Below are positions 26,429 through 34,428 of a stretch of 64,000 nucleotides of DNA, piece by piece. This stretch comes from Pseudomonadota bacterium (lineage in GTDB: Bacteria > Pseudomonadota > Gammaproteobacteria > Burkholderiales > Rhodocyclaceae). Each line of letters opens with the position of its first letter. The stretch's first letter is position 1. The notes beneath the pieces are model-generated. The model was not told where the DNA came from. It searched no databases and worked only from the letters and a program-made list of their open reading frames with translations. Location: NCBI GenBank assembly GCA_018241725.1, contig JAFEDI010000067.1:1-64000 (forward strand). Direction: 5' to 3'. Position numbers and translations under genes: made by a program.

Positions 26429-26806
26429 TTAACAGCAGCCGGACTTGGGATCGCAACAGCCGCCGGCCGCACTGATCTTGATGCGCGGCTTCTCTTCCGT
26501 TGTCAGCACGATGCCGAGCTTCTGCACCAGTTGCTGGCGGGACGGATACATGCCGGTGGACACGATGTGGCCATCCACCGTGACGACGGGCAGGCGCTCC
26601 ATCCCTGCTTCCATCTCCTTGAGCACCGCGGGGTTGGCGGCGAAGGCCTGGGGTTCCTGGCCAAGATTGTGGCGGGCGACCGTCACACCGTGTTCCTCCA
26701 CCCACTTCAGGTCCGCGGCGAACTGGGCCAGCACCGGGTCCACATCCACACCGCACACGCCGGTCGAACAGCACATGGCCGGATCGAACACTTCAAGCTT
26801 TTTCAT
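26429..26806 (-). CDS. arsD: Arsenite metallochaperone ArsD
   Basis: A 125-residue ArsD. The conserved cysteines are present: the pair and single in DPAMCCSTGVCGVD (Cys12, Cys13, Cys18 by count) and the C-terminal vicinal pairs in CCDPKSGCC. The first set transfers As(III) to ArsA, which is encoded immediately downstream. The start MKKLEVFDP follows GAGGAGACCATC; an upstream in-frame Met would overlap acr3. Confidence 0.94.
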   Translation of the reverse strand: MKKLEVFDPAMCCSTGVCGVDVDPVLAQFAADLKWVEEHGVTVARHNLGQEPQAFAANPAVLKEMEAGMERLPVVTVDGHIVSTGMYPSRQQLVQKLGIVLTTEEKPRIKISAAGGCCDPKSGCC

Positions 26807-26825
26807 GATGGTCTCCTCGGAAAAA

Positions 26826-27893
26826 TCAGCGGGCCTCGTACCAGCCCTTCGATGCATTGACGACCTTCACCACCAGCAGCATCACCGGCACTTCGATCAG
26901 CACTCCGACCACGGTAGCCAACGCCGCGCCCGACTCGAAGCCGAACAGGCTGATGGCCGCCGCGACGGCCAGTTCGAAAAAGTTGGACGCGCCGATCAGC
27001 GCCGACGGACAGGCCACATTATGCGTCTCGCCGACGGCGCGGTTGAGCCAGTAGGCCAGCGCCGAGTTGAAGAACACCTGGATCAGGATGGGCACCGCCA
27101 GCAATGCGATGACCAGCGGCTGCTCCAGGATGGCCTTGCCCTGGAAGGCGAACAGCAACACCAGCGTGGCGAGCAGCGCCGAGATGGACCACGGCCCGAT
27201 CTTCGCCATCGCCGCTTCGAAGGAGGCCTGCCCCTTCGCCAGCAAGGCCTTGCGCCACAGCTGGGCCAGCGCCACCGGAATCACGATGTAGAGCACCACT
27301 GAGGTGAGCAGGGTCGCCCACGGCACGGTGATCGCCGAGATGCCGAGCAGCAGGCCGACCAGCGGCGCGAAGGCAAACACCATGATCGTGTCGTTCAGCG
27401 CAACCTGCGACAGGGTGAACAGCGGATCTCCGTCCGACAGCTTGCTCCACACGAAGACCATCGCGGTACACGGTGCCGCGGCCAGCAGGATGAGGCCAGC
27501 CACGTAGCTGTCGAGCTGGTCCGCCGGCAGCATCGGAGCAAACAGGTTGCGGATGAACAGCCAGCCCAGCAAGGCCATCGAAAAGGGCTTGACCAGCCAG
27601 TTCACGAACAGGGTCACGCCAATGCCGCGCACGTGCTGCTTCACTTCGTGCAGCGCACCGAAATCCACCTTTACGAGCATCGGGATGATCATCACCCAGA
27701 TCAGCAGGCCCACCGGCAGATTCACCTGGGCGACCTCCAGACGGCCGATGGTCTGGAAGACGCCCGGTGCGAACTGGCCGAGCGCGATGCCAGCGACGAT
27801 GCACAGGAAGACCCACACCGTCAGGTAGCGCTCGAAGAAACCCATCGGCGCGCCGGCGGCGACCTTGGCGGTCATTTCACATTGGGCCGACAT
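26826..27893 (-). CDS. acr3: Arsenite permease of the ACR3 family
   Basis: A 355-residue membrane protein with about ten transmembrane segments. ACR3 signatures include NWLVKPFSMALLGWLF, the conserved Cys segment AAPCTAMVFVWSKLSDGDP (about 149-167) and VALNDTIMVFAFAPLVGLLLG. It exports arsenite by proton exchange and may be energised by ArsA. It starts 2 bp after the arsC stop region and is followed 19 bp later by arsD. Confidence 0.95.
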   Translation of the reverse strand: MSAQCEMTAKVAAGAPMGFFERYLTVWVFLCIVAGIALGQFAPGVFQTIGRLEVAQVNLPVGLLIWVMIIPMLVKVDFGALHEVKQHVRGIGVTLFVNWLVKPFSMALLGWLFIRNLFAPMLPADQLDSYVAGLILLAAAPCTAMVFVWSKLSDGDPLFTLSQVALNDTIMVFAFAPLVGLLLGISAITVPWATLLTSVVLYIVIPVALAQLWRKALLAKGQASFEAAMAKIGPWSISALLATLVLLFAFQGKAILEQPLVIALLAVPILIQVFFNSALAYWLNRAVGETHNVACPSALIGASNFFELAVAAAISLFGFESGAALATVVGVLIEVPVMLLVVKVVNASKGWYEAR

Positions 27894-27895
27894 GC

Positions 27896-28309
27896 TTACA
27901 GCTCCAGCGCGGTGCGAACGACCGGTACCAGGGTCTCGCGAATCTCATCACGGACCCGGATGAAGCTCTCCAGCGGCTCCCCGTGCGGGTCGTGGAACGG
28001 CATGTGCATGCGCGGTACCGGGCGCGGGAAGATCGGGCAGCTCTCCTTGGCGTTGTCGCAGACGGTCACCACCAGGTCGATGGGCTCATCCATCACCGCG
28101 TCGATGGTCTTCGGATGAAGGCCTTCGGTGGGCAGACCGGCGGCCTTCAACGCGGCAATGGCGCCATCGGCCACCTTGGGCTGCGGCAGCGTGCCGGCCG
28201 ACAGCGCGCGGACCTGGCCGGCCAGTTCGTGATTGAGGATGGCCTCGGCCATCTGGGAGCGACAGGAGTTGCCTGTGCATAGCACCAGCACGGTCTTCAG
28301 TTGGGACAT
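27896..28309 (-). CDS. arsC: Arsenate reductase, thioredoxin-coupled (LMW-phosphatase type)
   Basis: A 137-residue ArsC with the low-molecular-weight phosphatase P-loop LCTGNSCRSQMAEA (about 10-23), whose first Cys attacks arsenate, and the Cys of TVCDNAKESCPIFP (about 82-95), where the remaining redox cysteines lie. It reduces As(V) to As(III) for export. The length agrees with the Staphylococcus pI258-type family. Confidence 0.93.
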   Translation of the reverse strand: MSQLKTVLVLCTGNSCRSQMAEAILNHELAGQVRALSAGTLPQPKVADGAIAALKAAGLPTEGLHPKTIDAVMDEPIDLVVTVCDNAKESCPIFPRPVPRMHMPFHDPHGEPLESFIRVRDEIRETLVPVVRTALEL

Positions 28310-28333
28310 GGTCGTATCTCGGAATGGTCGGGC

Positions 28334-28465
28334 TTATTCGCCGGTCTTGCGAAGGTCGCCAATGGTGTTCAATTCGTTCTGCAGGGACAGCGCATCGAGC
28401 TTGCCGATGGGCAGGCTGGCATAAGGCGGCCGTTGCCGGTGCAGAGAAACAATACGTTCGGTCAC
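28334..28465 (-). CDS. Conserved-position 43-residue small protein in the ars operon
   Basis: A short ORF beginning with GTG at 28465 and reading VTERIVSLHRQRPPYASLPI at the start, ending with LNTIGDLRKTGE. The GTG overlaps the arsR stop in a GTGA arrangement, and GGAAAGGA lies about 7 nt upstream inside arsR, so translational coupling is likely. It fills the only gap between arsR and arsC. It has no Cys, no signal peptide and no membrane segment. The function is unknown. The coupling, codon-like composition and position argue that it is a true gene. Confidence 0.6.
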   Translation of the reverse strand: MTERIVSLHRQRPPYASLPIGKLDALSLQNELNTIGDLRKTGE

Positions 28466-28839
28466 GATGGTTCCTTTCCGCAGGAAGAGGGGCTGTCGCC
28501 GAGCTTCCTGCGCTTTGCGATGGTGTCGCAGGCGGAGGTTTTGGGCAGGCAGGCCTCGCCCTGACAGCAGTTGCTGGTCAGGAAGGCAATGAGCTCGTCC
28601 ATCGTCGCGTACTCGGCCGCGTAGCGGATGAAGCGGCTCTCCTTCTGTCCCCGGATAAGCCCCACCCGGGTGAGATGGGACAGGTGAAAGGACAGGGTCG
28701 GAGCGGGCAGGCCCAATTTCTCTCCAATCGCACTCGCAAACAGCCCCTCTGTGCCGGCCTCCACCAACAGGCGGAAGATGCTCAGACGGGACTCGTGGCC
28801 CAAGGCAGCGAGAAGCTCGGCGGCATTAAGTGTTTCCAT
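28462..28839 (-). CDS. arsR: ArsR-family arsenite-responsive repressor
   Basis: A 125-residue winged-helix repressor, first gene of the ars operon. The HTH is SAIGEKLGLPAPTLSFHLSH followed by LTRVGLIRGQKESRFIRYA. Instead of the helix-3 ELCVCDL site it has C-terminal cysteines NCCQGEAC, the arrangement seen in Acidithiobacillus-type ArsR proteins, plus two further Cys. It should release the operon promoter when As(III) binds. The promoter would lie in 28840-28960. Confidence 0.92.
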   Translation of the reverse strand: METLNAAELLAALGHESRLSIFRLLVEAGTEGLFASAIGEKLGLPAPTLSFHLSHLTRVGLIRGQKESRFIRYAAEYATMDELIAFLTSNCCQGEACLPKTSACDTIAKRRKLGDSPSSCGKEPS

Positions 28840-29019
28840 AGTTCAAGTATTATAGAAATATCAAAGCGAGTGTGTGAAGGTTTCGTTGCAGGACTCATGA
28901 TCTCGATCAACCCATATGCGCTTTAACCGGGCGACCTGTCACGATTTGGTCATCGTCCAGTTCCAAATGTGAAATGTGCACTCCGTACTGTGCGTGTTTT
29001 TTCAAGAAATACGACAAAA

Positions 29020-29310
29020 ATGCCGGAGACACTCATCTCGACCAAGCCATCCCCGTCGACACGGGACCTGACCACACCTGACGACGCGCCCCGCTCCCCG
29101 AGCCGCCAGCTACAGGAAGATATCCAGCCGCACCAGCTTCAACTCCGGGCACTACTTGCAGTCACACTGGACGAACAAGGCTGCATGTTCCGAATCCAGT
29201 CGAAAGAAATGCGCGACAGCTTCCTGCTGGCCTGCTCAGTGATGGGCGATGAGGTCCGCCAACTCGCGCAGGTACTGCATACGCGCCTGCAGGCCAGTCA
29301 TACGGCCTGA
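29020..29310 (+). CDS. Hypothetical small protein
   Basis: A possible 96-residue protein (start MPETLISTKPSPS; a longer frame begins at 28969). The first half is Ser/Pro/Thr-rich and disordered-looking. The second half, with QLQLRALLAVTLDEQG and EMRDSFLLACSVMGDEVRQL, could form helices. There is no clear Shine-Dalgarno sequence and no recognised family. Its last codons run into one arm of a perfect inverted repeat. It marks the point where the ordinary chromosome gives way to accessory DNA. Coding status is uncertain. Confidence 0.4.
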   Translation: MPETLISTKPSPSTRDLTTPDDAPRSPSRQLQEDIQPHQLQLRALLAVTLDEQGCMFRIQSKEMRDSFLLACSVMGDEVRQLAQVLHTRLQASHTA

Positions 29311-29331
29311 CCTGCCTGCAGGCGCGTATGC
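29277..29331. repeat. Perfect 17-bp inverted repeat with 21-nt loop
   Basis: The arms are GCATACGCGCCTGCAGG at 29277-29293 and its exact reverse complement at 29315-29331. There is no T-run on either strand, so a simple intrinsic terminator is not the obvious explanation. It overlaps the stop codon of the small ORF at 29020 and sits at the start of the accessory region. It could be a protein-binding or recombination site. Confidence 0.7.
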
Positions 29332-29493
29332 ACGAGCGCCGCCAGCGCGAGCGGAACGAATGACAACCCAAGCACTGTGCTCCATCCGTACGCTGTCACG
29401 AATGCGCTGGACCAACGCCCGCCAGTGGGGATGAATGAGGCCGGACTCCCTTACAGAGAGCCCGGCAATGGGCGATCAGGCGACCTGGTAGAT

Positions 29494-29640
29494 ACGCACG
29501 TCGGACGCCTCGTCCGGCTTTTCCCCAGGATTGATTACAGCTCGGAACTCGCCTACTACGTGATCTATCGCCCGGAATGCGCGAACCTGCCAAGGCTCGC
29601 AGCCTTTCGTGAGTGGATCATCGGCGAGGCGGGCGCCACA
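29494..29640 (+). pseudogene. Remnant of a LysR-type (GcvA-like) regulator C-terminus
   Basis: The frame reads RLVRLFPRIDYSSELAYYV followed by IYRPECANLPRLAAFREWII and GEA. This matches the extreme C-terminus of LysR-type regulators of the GcvA group (typical pattern AYYLVYP...FRDWLLAEA). The DNA-binding domain and most of the effector domain are absent upstream, so it is a relic. No gene was recognised in the roughly 330 bp after it (29641-29971), which is mixed in composition and contains only short, unsupported frames. Confidence 0.7.
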
Positions 29641-29971
29641 TTAGGCAGCTCCCGCCAACAGACCAGCCACAGCGCATGGGCTTGCGCCGGGAGATAACCA
29701 TTATTAAAAAGTGGTTTTTTCATTCCCCCCCAATGAGAGCGCGAAACAGAACTGATCGGGGGCGCAGGAATAATATGAACAAGCAGAAATATGCGAGGAA
29801 GAAGTGAAGGCACATAGTCCTTTCGGTACTCGACGCGATCGGCACGGCACATTCGACGCAGACGCAAAAATCTGCCAATCCCTCCATAGAAGCACTGATC
29901 CTGCTTTGCTATAACAAGACTCGGGTAGTCGAAGATCTCTCTCAATCAATGTATCTATCGGGCTGAGGATC

Positions 29972-30658
29972 ATGCCTTCATACATGCTCGTCGCAGACGC
30001 GGAAAATCCGAAACCATGGGCGCCACTGATTCAATTGGAAGAGTTCTCGCCAGGGGCGCAGTTGGTCGACGTAGCAGATCCACCTGCTTGGGATTTTCCA
30101 CTGAAAAATGAGATTCCGGGGGGGAGATATTTGGTCTTCAATTGCGAACTTTTCATACCGTGTCCACCGGGGGCTGTCGACTTAGATCCAGCACTAACCA
30201 CGCCACAAACATCGTACGAGTTATTCGTGCAAAGCCTGCAGGTGCAATACAAGACCACCATTCGCGCGGTAACCTTGATACGGCCCCCAAGTCAGCGCAG
30301 CACATTAATCACTTCAACAATATCTACTGCGGGAGAGCGCTTTTGGAGAGTCTCGGCGTACGCCAATGATCGTCGAATCACGACAGATCGACAAATTGTC
30401 GCAGGGACTTACGTTACAACGGACTCGGACATCGATTTCATCGCAAGCGGCCTTGCAGCAGTAGGCAGATATGCTCTACCCAATCCATTTCCTTCGATAC
30501 ATGCCTTTTCTGTAATGCCGCAGCCAGGTACGCATATTGAGCTTGGTACCGTTCGGCCTCTTTACGGTCAAGCTGGAGGCGGCGTGGAAGGCATCTTTAG
30601 GACCAGTACTGGGCCATGGACGGTTTCAAACCATGTGCGAGTTCTGCCAGCCTGGTGA
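29972..30658 (+). CDS. Hypothetical protein
   Basis: A 228-residue protein of no recognised family. The ATG follows GAGGATC closely. No signal peptide or membrane segment is evident. The chain is rich in beta-forming stretches (RYLVFNCELFIP, YKTTIRAVTLIRPP, RQIVAGTYVTTDSD) with many Pro and Gly, suggesting an all-beta domain. The DNA is less GC-rich than the chromosomal part and codon use differs from it, consistent with acquired DNA. It is followed by the convergent tape measure gene. Confidence 0.6.
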   Translation: MPSYMLVADAENPKPWAPLIQLEEFSPGAQLVDVADPPAWDFPLKNEIPGGRYLVFNCELFIPCPPGAVDLDPALTTPQTSYELFVQSLQVQYKTTIRAVTLIRPPSQRSTLITSTISTAGERFWRVSAYANDRRITTDRQIVAGTYVTTDSDIDFIASGLAAVGRYALPNPFPSIHAFSVMPQPGTHIELGTVRPLYGQAGGGVEGIFRTSTGPWTVSNHVRVLPAW

Positions 30659-30753
30659 GCAGACGCTTCGTTAGGCTACCGAATCGCATAATACGGATGG
30701 AAAAGGTAAGGCGGTAACGGCTTTGTTGCACACCTTTTGGCACCTTCACCGTT

Positions 30754-33567
30754 CTATCGAGTCGCGAGTTGTGCCGTTTCCAGCGCACTCATCAACGCAC
30801 TAACGCTGGCCTGGTCCGCCAGATTGATAGAACTCGGCCGACCATTGATGTTGAGTTCCAATCGATACACGCCCAGCACCTGGCTGGAGCTTCCACTCCC
30901 TGGGGTTGCGGCCGAGACAGTACTACTCTTCTGATTCTCGGCAGCCACGAGGCGGCGGGCCTCGGCCACGGCCTTTTGCTCATACTCACGTGTAACGGCA
31001 GCGTAGTCGGACGTGTTGAACAGCAGGCCCTGAGAGCCGCCCGCCCGGCCAGCCGCATCCACGTTGGCCTGCTGCACGTAGTAGCCGTAGATCTCCCGCA
31101 ATTTGGCCGCCTCGTCGCGACTGAGTCCATTCTGGGCGGCGATCCAGTCGGTGTTGACGGTGGAACTGGTGACCGTCCGATTCGTGAAGCCACTGGGCAG
31201 CTTGTCGTTGCCGTTGATGTAGTCCTCGATCTCGCGGCTGGAGTAGCCCATCGACTGCATTTGCTGGGGCGTGACGCCAGCTTTGCGCAGATCGTCGTAT
31301 GTGCCGTTGCCGGTAGACTGGTTGCCGAAGGTGTCGCCCAGGCCAGCCCCTTTGAGGGACTGCAGACGCTGCTGCAGCGCTTCAGCCTCGGTACGTGTTG
31401 AACGAATGGCACCGGCCGCATCATTCATGTTTTTGCGGATACGGTTTCCGGCATCATCTGAAGCGCCGCCAATCTTGACGATCGATTTCCCCGTCTCGTC
31501 GGCCTCTATGCGCACACCGCGCAATGCGGCTTCGCTCTTGATGGACTCCGATGCCACCCCACCGTTGGCTGCAATGGCCTTTTCCGCATAGATCTTGAAC
31601 GCTTGGGTCAGCGTGTCTGCCGTTGCCGTGCCGTCCGACTTGATCGCTTCGTAATGGCGCTTGAACTCCTGCGCCTTGCTCTCCAGATCGGCCTTGCTGG
31701 CCAGCCCCATCTGCTGGTAAGCCGCCTTGATGTCGTCGGCGGTGAACTTGGCTTCCGAGCGCAACTCGCCCATGGCCTTCTTGATTTCCAGCAGCTTCTC
31801 GGCCGCGGCCTGGGTATTGCCGGCATCGACAAGGCCGTCGTACGCCTTCTTGAGTGCCTCGACCGACTGCCTGGCTTGCTCGGCGGCGATCTTTTGCTGG
31901 TCGGCAGATTGCTGCGCCTTGCTGCCCAGGGTTTCAACCTGTGTGGCAGCCGCGCCCAGTTCCTTGGCTGCTGCGCTGGCGCTAGCGCCGACACCATCAA
32001 TCGCTTGTTTGGCGGCGGTGGTCGGTGCAGTCAGCGCAGCCCACCCTTCACGGGCATTTTCCGCGCCGGTCACCGCACCTTCGAACGCCGCTTTGGCCTT
32101 CTGGCCATAGGCCTCGGCAACGCTGGCTGCGGCGCCAGCCTCAACGCGCAGATCGGCGGCGGCCCGCTTGAACCCCTCCGAAATGCTGCCGAAGGTAATC
32201 TTCGCCATGCCTTCGGAGATCGCCGCGAGGTCCTGCAGGATGCCAAAGACGATGGCGCTGAACACTTCGCCCAGCTTGTAGACGCTAGCCATCAGCACGC
32301 CCGTGCCGGCCGACATCACACCCCATGCAGTCTTGACGATGTCGCCGGCGTTGGTGGCTTTCTGACCTAAGTCGTCGAAGAACGCGCCGATCTTGGTCGC
32401 TGCGTCCTGCAGCTTGGCGGTCAGCGCAGCGGGATCAACTTCGGCAGCGAACTTGCGTACCCACTCGATACCGGACGAAAACGCGGAGCGCAGGGCATCG
32501 CCGAACTTACCGATGGTGCCGTTGGCGACGCCTTCACGCAGGCCCGCAGTCAGATCCTTCACCGCCTGGGTGATCACCGGCAGAACGGGCTCGCCGAGCT
32601 TGATCTTGAGCGAATCCCACGCACTCGATAGCCCATTCATGGCGCCATTGAGGTTGCCATTCATCGTGGCCGCGGTCTCGGCGGCAGAGCCCGCCGCACT
32701 GTCGAGCTGTGCCTTAAGGCCTTCCAGCGCCGGCATGCCCTGGTTGATCAGGCCACGCAGCGCCGGGCCCGCCTCGGTACCGACGGCCAGGATCGCCTTG
32801 CTGCCCTTATCACCTGAGGCGGCCAGCTGATGCAGCGCCTTGTCAAAGTCCGTCGTTGTGATCCCGAGGCTCACCAGCTCGGAGCGAAACTTGCTGGCCG
32901 GATCGAGGAACTGGCTCAGGATCGCATTGAGCGCCGTACCGGCGCGGCTCGCGTCGATGCCGCCATCCGCGAACTTGCCCAGGACGGCGACGGTTTGCTC
33001 CAAGGAGAGCTTCGCGGACCGCGCCGTCGGTGCCGTGTAGGACAGCGCCTCGGCGAGGCCCTTGACCGACGTGTTCGATGCGTTGGCGCCCTTGGCCAGC
33101 ACATCGGCGATGCGGCCAGTATCCTCCACAGCCACGCCCATCCCGGCGATGGTGCGGGTGACGATCTCGGCCGCATGCGCCAGATCAATGTCGCCGGCGG
33201 CGGCCAGCGCCAGCACGCCGGGCAGTGCGGCCATCGACTGGTTGGCATTGAGGCCTGCTTTCGCCAGGTTCTCCAACGCGCCGGCGGCCTGGACGGACGT
33301 ATAGACGGTGTTGGTGCCCGCATCCTCCGCAGCCTTCTTGAGCTGCGCCAGCTCTTCGCCAGCCGATCCCGTTGCCGCCTGGACGCGGCTCATCGCCGCC
33401 TCGAAGTTCGCCGCGCTCTTCACCGATCCGCTCAGGAAGTCGATGGTGAAGTAGCTGGCGATGGCAGCGGCCACCGCCGCCGCCTTCGCCTGCATGGAGC
33501 TGAGGACGCCCGATGCCTCGTCCTTGGCCGAAATGAGCAGCCGGAGCACCAGGTTCTTTTCAGCCAT
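30754..33567 (-). CDS. Phage tail tape measure protein
   Basis: A 937-residue protein with a TP901-type tape measure core at the N-terminus: FEAAMSRVQAATGSAGEELA, ALENLAKAGLNANQSMAALP, DIDLAHAAEIVTRTIAGMG and GGIDASRAGTALNAILSQF (about 50-210). Hydrophobic and Ala-rich helical segments follow, and then a long coiled-coil-like stretch (about 540-800). It would set tail length and form the tail lumen. Apart from a small gene and a Mor-like gene upstream it has no tail, head or lysis neighbours, so it is an orphan of a degraded or rearranged prophage. The reading frame itself is intact. Confidence 0.92.
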   Translation of the reverse strand: MAEKNLVLRLLISAKDEASGVLSSMQAKAAAVAAAIASYFTIDFLSGSVKSAANFEAAMSRVQAATGSAGEELAQLKKAAEDAGTNTVYTSVQAAGALENLAKAGLNANQSMAALPGVLALAAAGDIDLAHAAEIVTRTIAGMGVAVEDTGRIADVLAKGANASNTSVKGLAEALSYTAPTARSAKLSLEQTVAVLGKFADGGIDASRAGTALNAILSQFLDPASKFRSELVSLGITTTDFDKALHQLAASGDKGSKAILAVGTEAGPALRGLINQGMPALEGLKAQLDSAAGSAAETAATMNGNLNGAMNGLSSAWDSLKIKLGEPVLPVITQAVKDLTAGLREGVANGTIGKFGDALRSAFSSGIEWVRKFAAEVDPAALTAKLQDAATKIGAFFDDLGQKATNAGDIVKTAWGVMSAGTGVLMASVYKLGEVFSAIVFGILQDLAAISEGMAKITFGSISEGFKRAAADLRVEAGAAASVAEAYGQKAKAAFEGAVTGAENAREGWAALTAPTTAAKQAIDGVGASASAAAKELGAAATQVETLGSKAQQSADQQKIAAEQARQSVEALKKAYDGLVDAGNTQAAAEKLLEIKKAMGELRSEAKFTADDIKAAYQQMGLASKADLESKAQEFKRHYEAIKSDGTATADTLTQAFKIYAEKAIAANGGVASESIKSEAALRGVRIEADETGKSIVKIGGASDDAGNRIRKNMNDAAGAIRSTRTEAEALQQRLQSLKGAGLGDTFGNQSTGNGTYDDLRKAGVTPQQMQSMGYSSREIEDYINGNDKLPSGFTNRTVTSSTVNTDWIAAQNGLSRDEAAKLREIYGYYVQQANVDAAGRAGGSQGLLFNTSDYAAVTREYEQKAVAEARRLVAAENQKSSTVSAATPGSGSSSQVLGVYRLELNINGRPSSINLADQASVSALMSALETAQLATR

Positions 33568-33582
33568 GTCCGCGCCCTCCCG

Positions 33583-33831
33583 TTAATCTGCGGCGGTAGA
33601 GCGGTGACTCTCGCCGGCTACGTCGTCAACCTCGTGATGAACGTCGGCGACGGCCCTATCGAGCTCAGCCAGGGCTTCATCGATCAACGCCAACTCTCGT
33701 TCATGACCAGGCTGAAAATCGACCGTGGCTTCATTGAGCGACCAGGCGACGCTTTTGGCACACTGGACCTTGCCGAGCGCGAGGCGGCTCGCTTCAAGGG
33801 CGGTTCGGATTTTCTGCAGGTTCGCGCTCAT
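33583..33831 (-). CDS. Small phage-associated protein
   Basis: An 82-residue acidic protein (start MSANLQKIRTALEASRLALG, with AAAAGG upstream; a GTG at 33852 that overlaps the previous gene's stop is an alternative). It is mostly alpha-helical, with an acidic helix ALIDEALAELDRAVADVHHE. No family was recognised. It lies directly between the Mor-like gene and the tape measure gene with almost no spacing, as a tail chaperone or assembly protein might, but that role is only inferred. Confidence 0.6.
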   Translation of the reverse strand: MSANLQKIRTALEASRLALGKVQCAKSVAWSLNEATVDFQPGHERELALIDEALAELDRAVADVHHEVDDVAGESHRSTAAD

Positions 33832-33848
33832 GGGGAAACCGGTCCTTT

Positions 33849-34247
33849 TCACTTGGGCAGGGTGTTCACGATTCGCTCGATGCTTCGGTCCGACAGGCTG
33901 TATTCGCGGCTGAGGACGAACACGGCCTTTCGGGAAGACTGCCCGTCTTTCGACGTCAGCTCATCGAAGCGGGTGCGGATCTCGCGGTTTCGGGCTTCGC
34001 GAGCCGCAGCCACCTCGCTATTGAGATAGGCGGCCTCCCCGCCGAACTCGGCGACGACTTTCCGGGCCGCCTCCACGCCGATGGCGTCGGCGATCGGGAT
34101 GAAGGCCTGCGCCGCCTCGGTGCGCGGAATCCGCATACGGACGCCGCCAAAGGCAGAAACGAATTTATCGGCGAGGGCCGCTCCAATGAGGGCCGCCAGC
34201 CCGTCTCGTGTAAAGGAGACGCAGGCCTTTCTGATTTGCGCTTGCAT
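33849..34247 (-). CDS. Mor-family transcription activator-like protein
   Basis: A 132-residue protein (start MQAQIRKACVSF) with the Mor/C family pattern: a dimerisation region with AFGGVRMRIPRTEAA and VVAEFGGEAAYLN, a basic linker REARNREIRTRFD and a C-terminal HTH ending in SLSDRSIERIVNTLPK. In phage Mu, Mor switches on middle transcription. Here it precedes the small gene and tape measure gene on the minus strand. A second, distinct Mor-like gene lies at 57661. Confidence 0.8.
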   Translation of the reverse strand: MQAQIRKACVSFTRDGLAALIGAALADKFVSAFGGVRMRIPRTEAAQAFIPIADAIGVEAARKVVAEFGGEAAYLNSEVAAAREARNREIRTRFDELTSKDGQSSRKAVFVLSREYSLSDRSIERIVNTLPK

Positions 34248-34428
34248 CTGACCAACCCTAAAAATGCTGTGGGTGTGAGGTTGACGTCTTTCCGCACCCA
34301 GCGCCAAACCGACAGGCTTCGGCAGTCAGACCCAGCGGACGCTTTTGCCTCGCTCGGGGACGGTCCAATCTGGCGTGGCGCCGTCAGCATGAAACGCGGT
34401 TCATCGGTTCCGGGATAGGGGCGTTGTC

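Noticed and set aside
28840-30000. A tRNA gene serving as integration site at the island border
   Set aside because: No cloverleaf-forming stretch with a TTCGAnTC-like T-loop and matching acceptor stem was found.
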